A DNA stretch of 7,827 nucleotides, taken from positions 1 to 7,827 of the forward strand of contig CAYZJD010000218.1 in assembly GCA_964478455.1 (NCBI GenBank), given 5' to 3'. Under the pieces are notes generated by a model. That model worked only from the letters and a program-made list of their open reading frames with translations. It searched no databases and had not been told where the DNA came from. Positions within the stretch are counted from its first letter, which is position 1; the number at the start of each line of letters is the position of its first letter. A program made the position numbers and the translations under genes. The DNA comes from CAYZJD01 sp964478455 (GTDB lineage Bacteria; Acidobacteriota; Terriglobia; Bryobacterales; Bryobacteraceae). Of this stretch, positions 6,367 through 7,827 are shown piece after piece.

Positions 6367-7335
6367 TCACCGATTGTACTTCGGCGTGACCCCGCGCAGG
6401 CCGACCCACACGTCGTCGCAGGCGGCGACGGTTTCCGGGGCCAGCGGCCCATCCTTGAGCGCCCTGAGGTTCTCCTCGAGCTGCTCGAGCCGCGACGCCC
6501 CGAGGATGACACAGTCCGCCGCCGTGTGGTCGAGCAGCCAGTTCAGCGACAAGCTGACCAGAGACGGGCCGGCTGCGGCGGCCACGCCGCGCAGCTTCTC
6601 GACGGCGTGGAAGTAAGCCGGGTGCCAGTAACGATCGAGGTAAAGCTGGTTGTTGTCGAACCGCGTGCCGGGAATGGGAGCTTCGACCTTGTGCTTGCCG
6701 GTCAGCAATCCTCCGGCGAGCGGATTGTACACGACAGTCGAGACGCCGAACTCCTTGCACATCGGCAGATACTCCTGCTCGATGCCGCGGGCGAGCAGGT
6801 TATACATCGGCTGCGTTACCCAGGCCGGCTTCCAGCCGTTCCGCTCGGCCAGCCACAGCATCCGGACTACTTGCCAGCCGCTGTAGTTGGAACTGGCGGG
6901 CCAGCGGACCTTCCCTTCGCGTACGAACCGCTCCATCGTCTCCAGCGTTTCCTCAAGCGGCACGTCGCAGTCCGGTTGGTGCAGGTAGTAAAGGTCGAGG
7001 TAGTCGGTTCGAAGCCGTCGCAGCGAATCTTCGAGCGCCTTGCGCATGGCGGCCCGCGACAGGCCGGCCTCATCGGGCCCTTCGCCCATCTTGCCTCGCA
7101 CCTTGCTGGCAAGAATCACCTCGCGCCGGCGGCCCCCGAGGATGCGCCCCAGCATCTCCTCGGATGCGCCCTTGTTATAGATGTTGGCCGTGTCGAGAAA
7201 GTTGATGCCGGCCTCGAGACAGCGATTGATGATCTGCGCCGCCTCGGCCTCGCCGGTCTGGCCGCCGAAGGTCATCGTCCCGAAACAGATGCGGGACACG
7301 GTGAGGTCGGTGTGCTTGAGCGTGATCGTTTGCAT
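6367..7335 (-). CDS. Aldo/keto reductase
   Basis: 322 residues, normal length for the aldo/keto reductase family, cytosolic NAD(P)H-dependent oxidoreductases acting on carbonyls, including sugars. The catalytic tetrad is visible: Asp48 (INFLDTANIYNKG), Tyr53, Lys78 (VILASKVRG) and His119 (LDLYYLHQPDCD). The C-terminal cofactor segment reads VILGASRLEQLEENL. One oddity is WPASSNYSGWQV, where most relatives have a GVSNY-type strand with Gly in place of Ala. ATG 7335 has GGAG (7345-7342) 6 nt upstream and gives the usual N-terminus. The stop lies 4 bp before the ThuA start, so the two form an operon; by context the reductase may act on keto-sugars, which is inference. The next gene upstream is divergent. 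Confidence 0.92.
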   Translation of the reverse strand: MQTITLKHTDLTVSRICFGTMTFGGQTGEAEAAQIINRCLEAGINFLDTANIYNKGASEEMLGRILGGRRREVILASKVRGKMGEGPDEAGLSRAAMRKALEDSLRRLRTDYLDLYYLHQPDCDVPLEETLETMERFVREGKVRWPASSNYSGWQVVRMLWLAERNGWKPAWVTQPMYNLLARGIEQEYLPMCKEFGVSTVVYNPLAGGLLTGKHKVEAPIPGTRFDNNQLYLDRYWHPAYFHAVEKLRGVAAAAGPSLVSLSLNWLLDHTAADCVILGASRLEQLEENLRALKDGPLAPETVAACDDVWVGLRGVTPKYNR

Positions 7336-7357
7336 CGGAGACTCCGAACATACCAGA

Positions 7358-7390
7358 AAACCGGTGACAGGCTACGCAATCCCCGATTTC
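7358..7390 (+). repeat. Dispersed intergenic 33-bp repeat, copy B
   Basis: Starts AAACCGGTGACAGGC; matches 1026-1058 with one substitution. It lies in the 130-bp divergent gap, 22 bp upstream of the reductase start and 75 bp upstream of the cytochrome start. Confidence 0.75.
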
Positions 7391-7404
7391 TCCGCCGGCC
7401 CATG

Positions 7405-7420
7405 TGTGATCCCGGTCACC
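7405..7420 (+). promoter_or_regulatory. CRP/FNR-family operator candidate ahead of the cytochrome
   Basis: TGTGA-TCCCGG-TCACC: two half-sites with the 6-bp spacing of the CRP consensus (TGTGA-N6-TCACA), nine of ten bases matching. Its centre (7412.5) is 41.5 bp before position 7454, which is the start expected from a weak -10 (TAGACT, 7442-7447); this is the classical class II activator position. That start leaves only about 12 nt before the ATG but keeps most of the ribosome site. The binding protein could be a CRP, FNR or related regulator. The site could also act on the divergent reductase gene. Confidence 0.4.
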
Positions 7421-7441
7421 ACCCGTGCGCACGGGCGGTGA
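7416..7441. repeat. 26-bp near-perfect palindrome in the cytochrome promoter region
   Basis: The core CCCGTGCGCACGGG (7422-7435) is a perfect 14-bp palindrome. It extends outward through one mismatched pair to TCACC on the left and GGTGA on the right, so 24 of 26 bases are symmetric. It shares its left arm with the right half of the CRP-like site and ends one base before the suggested -10. No T-run follows, so it is an operator candidate and not a terminator. Confidence 0.6.
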
Positions 7442-7465
7442 TAGACTGTGCCGGGAGGAATGCCC

Positions 7466-7827
7466 ATGTACCGTCTCGCTCCGATCGTCCTCTTTGGCCT
7501 TCTATCCGCCTTCGTGGCGGCGGCGCAGAAGTGCGTCTCTTGTCACGTGAAGATCACGCCGAACATCGTCTCGGACTGGCAACTGAGCAAGCACAGTCAG
7601 AATGCCGTGGATTGTTCCATCTGCCATGGCGACGAGCACAATTCAGCCGCTGACGTGGCGAGGGCGAAGATCCCGACGCCGGACACATGCAACGGCTGCC
7701 ATCCGGCGCAGGTGAAGCAGTTCAAGAGCGGGAAGCACGCCTTTGGCTGGGCGTCAATGAAGGCGATGCCGACATTCCACTGGCAGCCCATGTCGCTGAC
7801 CGAAGGGATGAAGGGCTGCGGCGGGTG
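7466..7827 (+). CDS. Secreted multiheme c-type cytochrome, HAO-like (3' end outside window)
   Basis: The 120 codons present begin MYRLAPIVLFGLLSAFVAAA, a signal peptide. Heme-binding motifs follow: CVSCH (23-27), CSICH (50-54), CNGCH (75-79) and a fourth starting CGG at 118, cut by the window edge with TG of what should be another Cys. Additional histidines (His43, His58, His91, His105) could be distal ligands. The spacing and phrases such as SKHSQNAVDCSICHG, GKHAFGW and EGMKGC suggest the octaheme hydroxylamine-oxidoreductase-like family, periplasmic enzymes of nitrogen-compound redox chemistry; another multiheme family is possible. The ATG at 7466 is chosen over ATG 7460 because GGGAGG (7453-7458) lies 7 nt before it and only 1 nt before the other. 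It is transcribed away from the reductase gene. Confidence 0.85.
   Translation, partial: MYRLAPIVLFGLLSAFVAAAQKCVSCHVKITPNIVSDWQLSKHSQNAVDCSICHGDEHNSAADVARAKIPTPDTCNGCHPAQVKQFKSGKHAFGWASMKAMPTFHWQPMSLTEGMKGCGG

Noticed and set aside
7347..7355. TGGTATGTT as an extended -10 for the reductase gene
   Set aside because: The implied transcript start near 7340 would fall after the GGAG ribosome site at 7345-7342.
6226..7653. 475-codon plus-strand open frame across the reductase and ThuA genes
   Set aside because: Antisense to two well-supported genes; no recognisable domain; long antisense frames are expected at this GC content.

Overview
The window is GC-rich bacterial chromosome. Gene content suggests an Acidobacteriota genome of the Solibacter/Bryobacter type: an exported tricorn-like protease, an exported double-ThuA protein, an aldo/keto reductase and a multiheme cytochrome c lie close together. 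This taxonomic guess is inference from gene content only. A run of 100 N (3076-3175) shows that the sequence is a scaffold, probably a draft or metagenome assembly.

Left part (1-960, minus strand). A probable operon reads leftwards from a good sigma70-type promoter (924-951). It holds a 49-residue cysteine-rich protein (754-903), a TPR protein (103-690), and the first 35 codons of a YvcK/CofD-family gene that leaves the window (1-106). The last two genes overlap by GTGA.

Middle (1020-4860). A UvrC-like protein on the plus strand (1112-2236) keeps the Fe-S-type cysteines and UVR region of UvrC. It lacks the canonical GIY tyrosine and the whole C-terminal nuclease half. Convergent to it is a tricorn-family protease gene (2287-4815, minus). 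That gene is broken by one in-frame TGA replacing an expected Trp codon at 3481-3483, and is also interrupted by the N gap. The protease gene is bracketed by a perfect 31-bp direct repeat (2251-2281 and 4897-4927). The right copy is the 3' end of the neighbouring ThuA gene, so the left copy is a ThuA 3'-end remnant.

Right part (4893-7827). An aldo/keto reductase (6367-7335) and an exported double-ThuA protein (4893-6362) form a tight minus-strand pair, probably acting on sugars or related carbonyl compounds. Divergent from them, a secreted multiheme c-type cytochrome (7466 to the window end), resembling the start of octaheme hydroxylamine-oxidoreductase-like proteins, lies behind a CRP/FNR-like operator and a 26-bp palindrome. 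A 33-bp sequence occurs at 1026-1058 and 7358-7390 with one mismatch. Both copies lie in divergent intergenic regions just ahead of plus-strand genes and look like a dispersed intergenic repeat.

I see no CRISPR array, tRNA, rRNA, transposase or integrase. I see no convincing wholly new multi-gene system. The most unusual items are the degenerate half-UvrC, the repeat-bracketed broken tricorn gene, the dispersed repeat and the cytochrome control region.
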